Assembly (NCBI GenBank): GCA_037139415.1
Contig: JBAXGN010000019.1
Coordinates: 1 to 54,916, forward strand
Direction: 5' to 3'
Origin: Verrucomicrobiota bacterium
GTDB lineage: Bacteria; Verrucomicrobiota; Verrucomicrobiia; Limisphaerales; Fontisphaeraceae
DNA length: 54,916 bases
The position numbers and the translations under genes are program-made. Shown piece by piece: positions 34,482 through 43,573 of this stretch; the first letter of the stretch is position 1; every line of letters begins with the position of its first letter. The notes under the pieces were generated by a model that ran no database searches, was not told the DNA's origin, and saw only the letters and a list, made by a program, of their open reading frames with translations.

Positions 34482-35999
34482 TTAAACCAAACTGGTGGGA
34501 GCAGGGTTATACGCGGGCAGAGTTGGTTTGGAGGCCACGCCACTATTCAGGCTGGTGCCCAAACCAGCCACTGAGGCAAACACAATCAAATCCCCGGTCA
34601 GCGACCCAAAGATGGTCAGAAAGAAGACGAATTTGCTGAGAAAAAAGGCGAACAAAAACGCGTTGATGTTTTTGATGTCCGGATCGCCATACTTAAAGTT
34701 CCGGTATAGCATCCACAGGGAGGCGCCACTGAACCAAAGGAAGGTGAAGGCACCAAATATTCCGAGGGGAATGAGCACGGACAGCGGCCCATTATGAAAA
34801 TCGCCGTTGACTAGCGAAATCTCGTAGCCACTGGCAAAACCGCGTTTCGCCGACTCTTGCATCAGGTATTGTTCCGTTGGGTCAATCCCGAAACCTTTGC
34901 CAATGATCATGTATTGCGGCACTTGTGGCCATAATAATTTCCACATGTTCAACCGCCAGTCTTTGGAATCCTCAGCGTCCCACTTCGCCTCCGGGAGCAC
35001 CTCCAAGCCCGGGACCACCGTCAAAGTTCGTTGCATGGCCAGCGGCAATTTGGTGGCGTTGGGAACGATAAAAATCGCCCCGACGGTCAGGGTTAAAATT
35101 AACATGGGAAAAACAGCTTTCCGGTGCAACCCGCCAATGAAAAATAAAATGCTTAGAATCAGCGTCAGAAAGACCAGCGTGCCGCGAAATCCGCCGGTAA
35201 GCGAGAGCCCCAGGGCGAGGAGGAACAACATCAGGCGCCAGGGTTTCTTGATATCCAGCACCCCTTCAATTCCACAGAAAACCAGGAGCAGAAAGATACT
35301 ATTTACCCCGAAGGCCATGATCCCGCTCCAACGCACAATGCCGCCTGCCACATTTTGCTCCGCCGCCACTTGAAAACCAATGGAATCGGCCGAGAGAAAG
35401 GAGAACACCCAGTAGAATGAGGGTCCCAAAAGGTACGCAATATTTGCGATAAACGAAGCGGCGGCGGGCACCAGCCAGAGGCACATATACAAAAGCGCCT
35501 TGTCTTTTGGGATGGCTTTGCTGGCCAGCACAAAATAGATGAATACGGCCGCAAACGCGTAGTAATATCGTTTGCCCCCCATCACCGCGCTTCCGGTCAC
35601 CCGGAAACCCAATCCGCCAGTCAACTGTGACGTAACCATCGTTACAATGATGAAAAAGACCAACGCCCAGGAGATGGCCGGCACATGCAAAGAGGTGGGC
35701 AATTTGACCAGCGAACGATTTAAGAACGTAATCACCACGCCGCAGATCGCCATGACCATCCATAGGTTTAACTGGCCGGGCAAAAAATTAAACACGACGG
35801 GCGTGGAGAGGCTGACCACCAACAACGGATGATAATGACGGATCATAACCGGCAACGCCATTACGCCAACGAGCCCGGAAAGCAGCAGAATGCTGCCATA
35901 GGAGTCTGGATTGGCCAAAGTATAGCCGACCACGAGCGACACACTAATCACCACCAGGATGATTAGCACGCGCTTGGGCAAAGTGAACGAAGCAAGCAT
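34482..35999 (-). CDS. O-antigen ligase/polymerase-like membrane protein
   Basis: 505 aa with about 12 hydrophobic helices and one large extracytoplasmic loop (about residues 330-400, from IVPNATKLPLAMQRTLTVVPG to FASGYEISLVNGDFHNGPLSVLIPLG). The loop followed by an H-N-G-P motif at the membrane is typical of the Wzy/WaaL O-antigen ligase family, where the His lies near the active site. It probably polymerises or ligates a lipid-linked surface glycan. Substrate unknown. Confidence 0.82.
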   Translation of the reverse strand: MLASFTLPKRVLIILVVISVSLVVGYTLANPDSYGSILLLSGLVGVMALPVMIRHYHPLLVVSLSTPVVFNFLPGQLNLWMVMAICGVVITFLNRSLVKLPTSLHVPAISWALVFFIIVTMVTSQLTGGLGFRVTGSAVMGGKRYYYAFAAVFIYFVLASKAIPKDKALLYMCLWLVPAAASFIANIAYLLGPSFYWVFSFLSADSIGFQVAAEQNVAGGIVRWSGIMAFGVNSIFLLLVFCGIEGVLDIKKPWRLMLFLLALGLSLTGGFRGTLVFLTLILSILFFIGGLHRKAVFPMLILTLTVGAIFIVPNATKLPLAMQRTLTVVPGLEVLPEAKWDAEDSKDWRLNMWKLLWPQVPQYMIIGKGFGIDPTEQYLMQESAKRGFASGYEISLVNGDFHNGPLSVLIPLGIFGAFTFLWFSGASLWMLYRNFKYGDPDIKNINAFLFAFFLSKFVFFLTIFGSLTGDLIVFASVAGLGTSLNSGVASKPTLPAYNPAPTSLV

Positions 36000-36300
36000 G
36001 ACGCCTTAAAATACCGGCCGCCGGGTGGATAATACCAATACCCGTGCGCTCCGCCGGCCTGCTTCAGGGCGGGGCGGCGCTGGCTCCAGCAACGGGATTA
36101 TGGCTTGGCGCCACGGTTTGCCACCGGCCAGCATGGGCATAAAAACACCCATCACCGGTGGTTGCGCCAAGCAACCCGGCAACTCATTCGACTTTATCAT
36201 AAACGACAACCCAAAGTGTACTGTGGCAACGCCAAAGCGCAAGCGTTCGTTAAATCATTTTTTGTTTGAACACTGTACCCGCAATCGGTGTCCTACTCCC
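36000..36300. other. Divergent intergenic region, no gene seen
   Basis: About 300 bp between the leftward ligase-like gene and the rightward Cys-rich protein gene. A frame running in from 36025 is open, but its first 92 residues have no protein-like character. No promoter could be assigned with confidence. Confidence 0.45.
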
Positions 36301-36693
36301 ATGCGTCGCTTGAAGCCAGTGTTCATGGTGTGCTGGGCCGCCCTGTGGCTGGTCGGTGCGATGCATTGTCCAATGGAGGCGCTGGGCCTGCTGCCCAACG
36401 ATTTCTGCTGCTGCACCTCTCCCAGTGCGCTGGCGGATTCCAACGGACCGGCGAAGTCAGGTTGTTCGCATGAGGCGTCCGCCCTCCAGTTGGGCACCCG
36501 TCCCGGGGAAACACCGCCGCTGTTGCTGCCAGCCACCCTAGTTGAGCCCGGTTTCCCGGTCTTGATGCGGCCAACAGCGCTGCTGGTCATCAAACTGGCG
36601 AACCCAGCGAATGCGCCTGCTTGGCGGTCGCAAAACTGGCAATTTCGCTGGCGAACCGCGCTGGCTCCGCGCGCGCCATCCCCCCTCGCCTAG
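36301..36693 (+). CDS. Small exported Cys-rich protein of metal-efflux clusters
   Basis: 130 aa from ATG 36301. A hydrophobic N-terminus (MRRLKPVFMVCWAALWLVG) is followed by a Cys/His-bearing stretch (MHCPMEALGLLPNDFCCC, then SGCSHEAS) and a Pro-rich end closing with WQFRWRTALAPRAPS. From memory, verrucomicrobial proteins with this beginning and this ending sit just before heavy-metal RND efflux genes; those efflux genes are absent here. A periplasmic metal-binding role is an inference from the Cys pattern. Confidence 0.65.
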   Translation: MRRLKPVFMVCWAALWLVGAMHCPMEALGLLPNDFCCCTSPSALADSNGPAKSGCSHEASALQLGTRPGETPPLLLPATLVEPGFPVLMRPTALLVIKLANPANAPAWRSQNWQFRWRTALAPRAPSPLA

Positions 36694-36862
36694 CTCCGTC
36701 TGCGTGCCCGTCCATTTTGCCTGACGAATTACCCCTGGTGTAATCCGTTCCCAAGTTGGGCTGGTCTTCAGCCGGTGTCTCATTTCCCGTTTGGTTTTCC
36801 GCCTTTGGTGGCCACCAACCTGATTCGATTACCCATTAACCAAGAACTTTTGAACCCGATTT

Positions 36863-37141
36863 ATGAAATGCCCAATCTGCACCGATACCGACCTGGTCAT
36901 GACCGAACGACAAGGGGTGGAAATTGATTACTGTCCGAAATGCCGCGGCGTCTGGCTGGACCGCGGAGAATTGGACAAGATCATCGAACGCTCACTGCCC
37001 AGCCAAACGGCCCAACCGGGGGCCGTGCCGCCGTCAGCCGCCCTGTATGGCGCCGGATATCCGCCCGTCCATCATGGCGACCATCACGGTCACCATGGCT
37101 ACTACCGAAAGAAATCGTGGCTGGGAGAGTTATTCGATTAA
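36863..37141 (+). CDS. TFIIB-type zinc ribbon protein with His-rich tail
   Basis: 92 aa. The N-terminal zinc ribbon has two CxxC pairs (MKCPICTDTDL and DYCPKCRGVWLDRGELDKII), the zf-TFIIB-like family pattern. After a linker comes a His-rich run (HHGDHHGHHG) that could bind extra Zn, Ni or Co, and a C-terminal WLGELFD tail. It is a small cytosolic protein of unknown biochemical role. Its place next to a protease and a metal ATPase supports metal handling. Confidence 0.88.
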   Translation: MKCPICTDTDLVMTERQGVEIDYCPKCRGVWLDRGELDKIIERSLPSQTAQPGAVPPSAALYGAGYPPVHHGDHHGHHGYYRKKSWLGELFD

Positions 37142-37253
37142 CCGCATAAATCAAGGAAGCCCTAAATGGCAACGCCTTCCACTCCGGCAAGAAACCGTCC
37201 CCTAACGCGACGAAGCTGACGAACCCCAAACTTGGTTTACGCACCCTCACTAA

Positions 37254-38168
37254 ATGAGCCACCATGTCTACCTTCCGCCGGAAATGGACGAGGCCGTCCG
37301 CGCGTTTATCCGAAAACACAAACGCGGGCTGCGCTGGGGATGCCTGGCGGCCGCACTGCTGGCCTTGCTGCTGGGCGGCGTGTCCGTCTGGGCCCTTTAT
37401 CGTGGCGCCGGTCGCGTGAAGGACTGGATGGTGGGGAAAGCGCCACCCATCCGGTTGCCAGTCCAGTGGGAAAAAAAACTTGGTGACACCGCCTTGGCGC
37501 AACTGCGCGGCCAGTTTCGCTTCGTCACCAACCCGCAGGTGATTGATCCCCTTAACCGCCTTGCTGCCCCGTTGTTTGCCGGGCTCACCAACTCCGCCGA
37601 CCGGTTCACCCTGTTCGTCACCGAGTCGAAGGAGGTCAACGCGCTCGCGCTGCCCGGCGGCTACATCGCATTCCATCGCGGATTGCTCGAGCGGGCGCGA
37701 ACGGCGGAGGAAATCCAAGGCGTGCTGGCCCATGAAATGGCCCATGTGGAGTTGCGGCATGGCGTGTTGCAGTTGGCGCAAAACCTTGGCCTGGACCTGG
37801 TCATCCAACAACTTCAGGGCGGCGAGAACGGGATGCTTGACGCGCTCCTCCGCAACAGCGGCCAGTTGCTCGGCCTGAAGTTCAGCCGTGACCATGAGCG
37901 CGCCGCCGATGACCGGGGCTGGGTTTTGTTGGAACAGACCGGGATTAATCCCCAAGGCATGGCGGACTTCTTTGCCGGACTGAACGCGGCAAGGGAAGGG
38001 GTCGCCGCTCCGCCGAGCCCGTTACTGAGCACCCACCCAGCGCCCCAGGAACGCCTGGACCGGCTGCGCCAGAAGGCGGCGGCGCTGGGACCGCGCGAGT
38101 TCCGGTCCTTCACCCAGGAATTCAAGGCCCTGCAAACCGGCCTGGGCATCACCCTGGAGCGGCCATGA
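37254..38168 (+). CDS. M48 family metalloprotease, membrane-anchored
   Basis: 304 aa. One N-terminal TM helix (about 28-46) leads to an M48 peptidase domain: ALALPGGYIAFHRGLL, the zinc site HEMAH (His160, Glu161, His164) and the third ligand Glu215 in RDHERAADDRG. The STHPAPQERLDRL block is typical of the BepA/LoiP-like periplasmic branch. It is probably a quality-control protease for envelope proteins. It sits between the zinc ribbon gene and the metal ATPase gene, all in the same direction. Confidence 0.9.
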   Translation: MSHHVYLPPEMDEAVRAFIRKHKRGLRWGCLAAALLALLLGGVSVWALYRGAGRVKDWMVGKAPPIRLPVQWEKKLGDTALAQLRGQFRFVTNPQVIDPLNRLAAPLFAGLTNSADRFTLFVTESKEVNALALPGGYIAFHRGLLERARTAEEIQGVLAHEMAHVELRHGVLQLAQNLGLDLVIQQLQGGENGMLDALLRNSGQLLGLKFSRDHERAADDRGWVLLEQTGINPQGMADFFAGLNAAREGVAAPPSPLLSTHPAPQERLDRLRQKAAALGPREFRSFTQEFKALQTGLGITLERP

Positions 38169-38208
38169 TGGGCCGATGGCGGTGGAAAACTTAATTTGGA
38201 TTTAAAAC

Positions 38209-40578
38209 ATGAAATCAGCAACCCACACTCAATTCAGCGCGGCATTGGAAGTTCCGTGTCTGGTCCAGGCCGCGGCCAATGAACTGGCAAAAAATCAATC
38301 CGTGGAGGCCATCGCCATCAAGGCGGTGGAGGGCAAAATCTCCGTCGCCACCCTTGGTCGGTCGGCCGATCCCGGGGTCGCCGAGCGCATCCAGCAATCG
38401 CTGGCCGGGGTTCAGGATGCCCACTCGCCGCCCCGCTGCCGGCTCCTCCAGGCAGAGCCGGGGTGCGCGCCCTGTGAGCATTCCATGGAGCCGATTCGTC
38501 AACAGGGCTTCGCTGTAACGGAAACCGCCGGTGCGGTCACCGTGGCGCGTGTCCGCTGTCCCACCGCGCCGAAGCTCTGGCGTTGGCGCGACTTTCCGCT
38601 GCCAAAAATTGTGCCCCGCCAAGTCAGTCTTCCCGAGGAAGAATCCGAGCTGGACGAATGGAAAGCCCAGGCGGTGGCGGCGGGATTATGCGCCGGCTTC
38701 GGTCTGGCGGCTTACTTCGCACCGCCATCGTGGTGGTCGGTGCCGTTGTTCATGCTGGCGTTTTTTGCGGGTGGCTGGTTCGCCGCCCGCGAAGCCTTTG
38801 CCCGGCTCCGTACTTGGACGCTGGATGTCCACTTTCTCATGCTTGCGGTGGCGGCGGGCAGCGCGGCGGTGGGCGCTTGGGCAGAAGGGGCCATGCTGCT
38901 CTTCCTGTTTTCAACCTCGGGGGCCTTGGAGCAGTACGCCATGGGGCGGACCCAGCGGGAAATCCGCTCCCTCTTTCGCACGGCGCCCAAGGTGGCCACG
39001 CTCGTGGATGCCGAGGGTCAGGAGCGCGAAGTCGCGGTGGACGAACTGCGAACCGGGCAGCGGCTGTTGGTCAAACCGGGCGCGCAATTTCCGGTGGACG
39101 CTGAAATTGTCAAAGGTAAAACCGCCAGTGATGAATCCAATCTCACCGGCGAAGCGACGCCGGTGGAGAAAACGCTGGGCGACACCGTGCTCGCGGGCAC
39201 CATCAATCTCTGGGGCGTTGTGGAAATCCTGGTCCTCCGGCCGGCCCAGGAAAGTTCGCTGCACAAAGTCATCCGGCTCATTCATGAGGCCCAGCATCTC
39301 AAAGCCCCGGCTCAGCGGTTCACGGACAAATTCGGCACCGGTTACACCTACGCCATCCTCGGGCTGGCGCTGGGAATGTTCTTTTTCTGGTGGCTGGTGA
39401 TGAATTTGCCGCCGTTCACTTCCACGGATACGGTCCGCAGCGCGTTTTACCGCGCCATGACCCTGCTCGTCGTCGCCTCGCCGTGTGCGCTGGTGCTCTC
39501 CATACCCTCGGCGGTGCTGGCGGCCATCGCCTGGGGGGCCAAGCGCGGCATCCTCTTTCGCGGGGGCGCGGCGGTGGAAAAACTTTCCGAAGTCAGCGTG
39601 GTGGCCCTCGATAAAACCGGCACACTCACGACGGGCGAACTGCAGGTGGAAACCGTGGAAAGTTTCCCGCCGGGACGCGAGGCCGAAATCGCCCGGCTGG
39701 CTTTTTCCATCGAACGCCTCTCCACGCATCCGCTGGCCCGGGCCATTACCCGGCATGGCAAACAGCAGCGTTTGGTTCCGGTTGAATTCGATCACTTCGA
39801 GTCGGTGACGGGCCTGGGCATCCAAGCCGATCTTGGCCCACGGAAAATCTTCCTGGGGCGCCGTGAGTGGCTGGCGGAGGTTTTGAAACAGGATTCCCGT
39901 TGGGCCGTGTTGACCGAGAGCGTCACCACCGCCCAACCGGGCCTCTCCGAAGTGTGGGTGGGCGATGGCGATTTGCTCGGCCGGCTGCTGCTGCGTGACG
40001 ACATCCGTCCGCAGTCCGGCCCGGTGCTCGAAACGTTGCGAAAGTTGGGCGTGCATTGCGTCGTCTTGACCGGCGACCGGCCCGCCTCGGCCCAGGCCTT
40101 GCAGCGCAAGCTTGGTTTGTCCGATGTCCGCGCCGAACTGAAACCGGAACAGAAGGTGGAAGCGATTCGCGGTTTCATGGCCGAGGGCAAACGGGTGGCC
40201 ATGGTGGGCGATGGGGTAAATGACGCACCCAGTCTGGCGGTTGCCCATGTGGGCGTGGCGATGGGGGCGCGCGGCGCGGATGCCGCCCTGGAGCAGGCGA
40301 AAATCGTGCTGATGCACGACCGGTTGGAAAACTTCGTGGCCGCGTTTCGGCTGAGCCAGAACGCCCGGCGGGTCATCCGCCAAAACCTGTTCGTCTCGCT
40401 CGGAACGGTGGCTGTGCTCGTCGGCTTCGCCATCTTTGGGAAAATCCCGCTCACCGTTGGCGTGCTGGGCCATGAAGGGAGCACGGTGATCGTCGTCCTG
40501 AACAGTCTCCGGTTGCTGTTTATGAAGGTGGAAACAACCCCGCTGACAACCAGCAAACCAGCGGAAAATGAAGTATGA
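38209..40578 (+). CDS. P1B-4 type (SPC-motif) heavy-metal ATPase
   Basis: 789 aa. It has a non-canonical N-terminal extension with several Cys (RCRLLQAEPGCAPCEH) and no clear CxxC HMA domain, then eight hydrophobic helices. Key motifs: DESNLTGEATPVE (actuator), membrane metal motif S424-P-C426, phosphorylation Asp468 in DKTGTLTTGE, His507-Pro508 (STHPLARAI), VVLTGDRPASA, GDGVNDAPSLA, and HEGST near 755 in the last helix. SPC plus HEGxT marks the P1B-4 group, which exports Co2+, and in some members Zn2+, Ni2+ or Fe2+. The downstream cytochrome b gene overlaps it by 4 nt. Confidence 0.92.
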   Translation: MKSATHTQFSAALEVPCLVQAAANELAKNQSVEAIAIKAVEGKISVATLGRSADPGVAERIQQSLAGVQDAHSPPRCRLLQAEPGCAPCEHSMEPIRQQGFAVTETAGAVTVARVRCPTAPKLWRWRDFPLPKIVPRQVSLPEEESELDEWKAQAVAAGLCAGFGLAAYFAPPSWWSVPLFMLAFFAGGWFAAREAFARLRTWTLDVHFLMLAVAAGSAAVGAWAEGAMLLFLFSTSGALEQYAMGRTQREIRSLFRTAPKVATLVDAEGQEREVAVDELRTGQRLLVKPGAQFPVDAEIVKGKTASDESNLTGEATPVEKTLGDTVLAGTINLWGVVEILVLRPAQESSLHKVIRLIHEAQHLKAPAQRFTDKFGTGYTYAILGLALGMFFFWWLVMNLPPFTSTDTVRSAFYRAMTLLVVASPCALVLSIPSAVLAAIAWGAKRGILFRGGAAVEKLSEVSVVALDKTGTLTTGELQVETVESFPPGREAEIARLAFSIERLSTHPLARAITRHGKQQRLVPVEFDHFESVTGLGIQADLGPRKIFLGRREWLAEVLKQDSRWAVLTESVTTAQPGLSEVWVGDGDLLGRLLLRDDIRPQSGPVLETLRKLGVHCVVLTGDRPASAQALQRKLGLSDVRAELKPEQKVEAIRGFMAEGKRVAMVGDGVNDAPSLAVAHVGVAMGARGADAALEQAKIVLMHDRLENFVAAFRLSQNARRVIRQNLFVSLGTVAVLVGFAIFGKIPLTVGVLGHEGSTVIVVLNSLRLLFMKVETTPLTTSKPAENEV

Positions 40579-41363
40579 ACACAACCTTCCATAAAGAATC
40601 CACACCCCGCGGCGGGTTTGCCTCTGGCACGTTCCTCATTTGGGATCTCCCCACCCGTCTGTTTCACTGGCTGCTCACCGCAGGCTTCATCGCCGCCGCC
40701 CTGCTGGCGTTCTTGAGCGGTGAAAAAAGCCGCCTGTTCCCTTACCACGCCGTTATCGGGCTTGCGCTCACGCTGTTGGTGGTGCTCCGCATGATCTGGG
40801 GGCTCATGGGCACACGGTACGCCCGCTTCACCGCCTTTCTCTTCGGACCGCGCGCCGTCCTGGTTTACCTGAAGGAAGCCTTCACCGGTGGCGGCTTGCG
40901 GCACCTCGGGCATACCCCGGGTTCCGCCTATGCCATCTTCGCGATGCTCGCGCTGATGCTGGGGATCTCCATCACCGGGATCCTGTTGTCCCGAGGACAC
41001 GAGGCATTCAAAGAGGCTCACGAAGTGATGTCCTTCGCCATGATTGCGGTCGTTGTGGCTCACGTGATCGGCGTGGCCTTCCACTCGATCCGCCACCGCG
41101 AGAACATCACCCTGAGCATGGTCAACGGGCGGAAGGTGTGTGACCCCGCGCACGGGATCGCGGCGGCCCGTCCCATTGTCGCTATTGTATTCCTCGGGTT
41201 GCTCAGCGCATGGACGTTCGGGGTGGTGAAAAACTACGACGCAACCACCAAAACCACCACGCTCCCGCTCTTCGGCGCCAGCCTGCAGCTTGGCGAAAGC
41301 GGAACCACTGGGAAGCAAGGGAAACATCCAGGCGGGCACGAGCGAAAGCAGGACCACGATTGA
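40575..41363 (+). CDS. Cytochrome b561 / Ni-hydrogenase b-type membrane cytochrome
   Basis: 262 aa. Start overlaps the ATPase stop (ATGA), so translation is coupled. Helices with haem-ligand candidates: WDLPTRLFHWLLTAGFIAA, FPYHAVIGLALTLLVVLRMIWG, FKEAHEVMSFAMIAVVVAHVIGVAFHSIRHREN, the classic di-haem pattern of this family. The C-terminus has one more TM helix and a polar tail with Gly/Lys/His. It passes electrons across the membrane from an unknown donor. Such cytochromes are often found near metal ATPases, perhaps setting metal redox state, but that is an inference. Confidence 0.88.
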   Translation: MNTTFHKESTPRGGFASGTFLIWDLPTRLFHWLLTAGFIAAALLAFLSGEKSRLFPYHAVIGLALTLLVVLRMIWGLMGTRYARFTAFLFGPRAVLVYLKEAFTGGGLRHLGHTPGSAYAIFAMLALMLGISITGILLSRGHEAFKEAHEVMSFAMIAVVVAHVIGVAFHSIRHRENITLSMVNGRKVCDPAHGIAAARPIVAIVFLGLLSAWTFGVVKNYDATTKTTTLPLFGASLQLGESGTTGKQGKHPGGHERKQDHD

Positions 41364-41411
41364 CCGCATTAATTGCTTCACAGGATGGAACCACCATCCT
41401 AGCATTAGCTC

Positions 41412-42086
41412 ATGCGATTCTTGCATCTAAAATTGCTCTGCCCGCTCATGGTAGTCATCGGTTTGGCTGCCGGCAGCGGCATCGCCGCTACCGCCAATTT
41501 CGATCACGCAAAGCCGGGCGAATTTCCCGCCGGCTGGATGGCTTGGCTCGCCGGTGCGGGTGAGTCGAAATGGTCGGTGCAGCAGGATGACACCGCTCCC
41601 AGCCGCCCCAACGTGCTCAAACAATCCGGCTGGACGCCTAAACCCAGTTTCCCGCTCTGCGTCAACACCAACGCCACGCTCCAAGACGGTTTCGTAGAGG
41701 TGAAGTTCAAGCCTGTGAGCGGCACCAACGACCAGGCCGCCGGGCTGGTTTGGCGTTGCCAGGACGCGGAGAATTACTACGTGGCGCGTGCCAACGCGCT
41801 GGAAGACAATGTCGTGCTGTACAAAGTCGCGCAGGGGCGGCGCAAGGCCCTCGACATCGTGGGCCGAACCGGCGGCTATGGCGTGAATGCAAAGGTGCCA
41901 GCGCAAACCTGGAGCACGCTGCGCGTTCATTTCGCTGGAAACCGCTTCACGGTCCTTTTGAATGGCAAGGAACTCTTTGCGGTTGAGGACGCCACTTTCC
42001 CAAACGTCGGCCTGGTGGGCCTCTGGACCAAGGCCGACAGCGTTGTCCTCTTTGATGATTTCCAGTATGGGGAAGCTCCCCGATAA
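41412..42086 (+). CDS. Secreted ConA-fold protein (DUF1080/LamG-like)
   Basis: 224 aa. A signal peptide (about 1-25) precedes a single beta-sandwich domain: FDHAKPGEFPAGWMAW, DGFVEVKFKPVSGTNDQAAGLVWRCQDAENYYVARANALE, NRFTVLLNGKELFAVED and VGLWTKADSVVLFDDFQYG. This is the concanavalin-like fold of DUF1080/3-keto-disaccharide hydrolase-like proteins. No catalytic residues can be assigned. Its place among metal genes is unexplained. Confidence 0.82.
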   Translation: MRFLHLKLLCPLMVVIGLAAGSGIAATANFDHAKPGEFPAGWMAWLAGAGESKWSVQQDDTAPSRPNVLKQSGWTPKPSFPLCVNTNATLQDGFVEVKFKPVSGTNDQAAGLVWRCQDAENYYVARANALEDNVVLYKVAQGRRKALDIVGRTGGYGVNAKVPAQTWSTLRVHFAGNRFTVLLNGKELFAVEDATFPNVGLVGLWTKADSVVLFDDFQYGEAPR

Positions 42087-42129
42087 CGGGTTGCTTCCGA
42101 TCACACATGCTTATGGAAAAACACTCCCC

Positions 42130-42924
42130 ATGAAAAGAAACATCCTGACCAAGCCAATGCCCTTTTTGGCTTTTGCCCTCATGCTCGGCCTGTGCGTCGG
42201 TTGGGCCGGCTGCGGCAAGCGCCCGACTCCGCCACCAGCGGCGACCAAGCTGCGGGTGCTCTGTGGCAGTTCCATGGCCGCGCCCGTGCAGGAACTCGTC
42301 AAGCAATTCGCCGCCGCCCATCCGGCGCAACCCGAGTTGGACCTGGGCGGTTCGGAGACCCTGTTGCCAAAAATTCTCGCGGGAACGCGCGCCGACCTCT
42401 TCGTCTGTCATGACCCGTTCGAGGAAAAACTGAAAGCCGCGGGGCGGTGGACCAACACAGTGGTGGTGGGCTACCTTGAACCGGTGCTGGCGGTTCGCCC
42501 CGGCAATCCCAAAGGCATTCGCGGTCTCGCTGATCTGGCCAAACCGGGCCTGAAAATCGGCCTCGGCGATCCGCGCTACTCCACCTGTGGCGAATTGTTC
42601 GTCAACGCGCTCCGCGCGCGGGGGCTTCAGGACCGAGTGCTGGCCAATGTCATGCTTCAAGCGCGCAGTCATGCCGAGGTGGCCAATGGTTTGGTGGTTG
42701 GACCGCTGGATGCGGTGGTGGTGTGGAACTTTGTCGTCGGCTTGTATCCGGGCAAACTGGAAGTCGTCCCGACCGGTATCACGTATCCGGCCACCCGCGT
42801 CACCGTGATTGGGTTGACGAGTAGTGATAATCCCGCACTTCGCGACGCCTTCCTCGCTTGGTGCCGGCAGTCCATGGTTCAGGAAACGTTTCGCCGTTAC
42901 GGTTATACACGCGAAAAGGAGTAA
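42130..42924 (+). CDS. ModA-like (molybdate-type) substrate-binding lipoprotein
   Basis: 264 aa from ATG 42130. Lipobox VGWAGC (Cys about 27), then the class of extracellular binding proteins for oxyanions: LRVLCGSSMAAPVQELVKQF, LDLGGSETLLPKILAGTRADLFVCHDPFEEKL, IGLGDPRYSTCGELFVNAL and a C-terminal WCRQSMVQETFRRYGY. ModA binds molybdate or tungstate, but sulfate- or metal-binding relatives share the fold. No modB or modC gene is nearby, so it is an orphan or uses a distant permease. Confidence 0.85.
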   Translation: MKRNILTKPMPFLAFALMLGLCVGWAGCGKRPTPPPAATKLRVLCGSSMAAPVQELVKQFAAAHPAQPELDLGGSETLLPKILAGTRADLFVCHDPFEEKLKAAGRWTNTVVVGYLEPVLAVRPGNPKGIRGLADLAKPGLKIGLGDPRYSTCGELFVNALRARGLQDRVLANVMLQARSHAEVANGLVVGPLDAVVVWNFVVGLYPGKLEVVPTGITYPATRVTVIGLTSSDNPALRDAFLAWCRQSMVQETFRRYGYTREKE

Positions 42925-42967
42925 CGCTCTCTTAATCACCAGTGTACCTTTTCAACCAAAGATAAAC

Positions 42968-43555
42968 ATGAAAACCACCCTGACCGTTCTCATCACCACC
43001 GCGCTCTATGCCACCCTCCGCTATAACATCTTCAAAGGCGTCGCCTGGAGTGAATGGCCGGTGTACGTGCTGAACAAGGTGTTCGCGCTCTCCGCCCTCT
43101 TGCTCCTCATGCTTTACGCCCTCCAAGCCCGCCGCAACCAGGACGCAACCGCCGAACGATTGCTGCCTGCGGCCTGGCTGCTCATGCTGCTCCATGCAGG
43201 GCTTTCGCTCGTCATCCTGACGCCCTCCTATTACCCGAAATATTTCCAGGTCGGCAAACTCACCTGGCAGGGCGCGTGGTCCATGATGCTGGGCGTGGCG
43301 GCGGCCGTGTGGCTGCACCAGGTTTGCCGGGCCTGCGGACTCAAGCAAGCCAAGGGCCTACTCATGAAAATGGGCGTCCTCGCCTTCCTCTCCGGGGTGC
43401 ATGCCATGCTGCTTGGCTACGCCGGTTGGTTTCAACCTTCGACGTGGCCGGGGCACCTGATTCCCATCACCCTCATCTCGTTCGCGGCGGGCGCGGTGGC
43501 GCTGGCCGCCGCCCTCTGGCCGCAAAACAAAACCCGCCCGGCGGTGGTTTGCTGA
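42968..43555 (+). CDS. Unrecognised polytopic membrane protein
   Basis: 195 aa from ATG 42968; the frame is open back to 42824 only as a shadow of the binding-protein gene. About six hydrophobic helices, with short loops containing YNIFKGVAWSEWP, TPSYYPKYFQVGKLTWQG and GWFQPSTWPGH. The Tyr/Trp-rich loops and the ordered helices look like a real family, but I cannot name it. It is flanked by a ModA-like lipoprotein and a metal-exporter remnant. Confidence 0.7.
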   Translation: MKTTLTVLITTALYATLRYNIFKGVAWSEWPVYVLNKVFALSALLLLMLYALQARRNQDATAERLLPAAWLLMLLHAGLSLVILTPSYYPKYFQVGKLTWQGAWSMMLGVAAAVWLHQVCRACGLKQAKGLLMKMGVLAFLSGVHAMLLGYAGWFQPSTWPGHLIPITLISFAAGAVALAAALWPQNKTRPAVVC

Positions 43556-43573
43556 TCCCGGACCATTTTCAAT

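Noticed and set aside
38911-40605. Long antisense frame of 564 codons opposite the metal ATPase
   Set aside because: Composition is typical of an antisense shadow in GC-rich DNA (rich in His, Gln, Arg, Gly), with no domain. The plus-strand ATPase has all P-type motifs.
39792-41426. Long antisense frame of 544 codons opposite ATPase and cytochrome genes
   Set aside because: It crosses the boundary of two well-supported genes and shows no recognisable fold.
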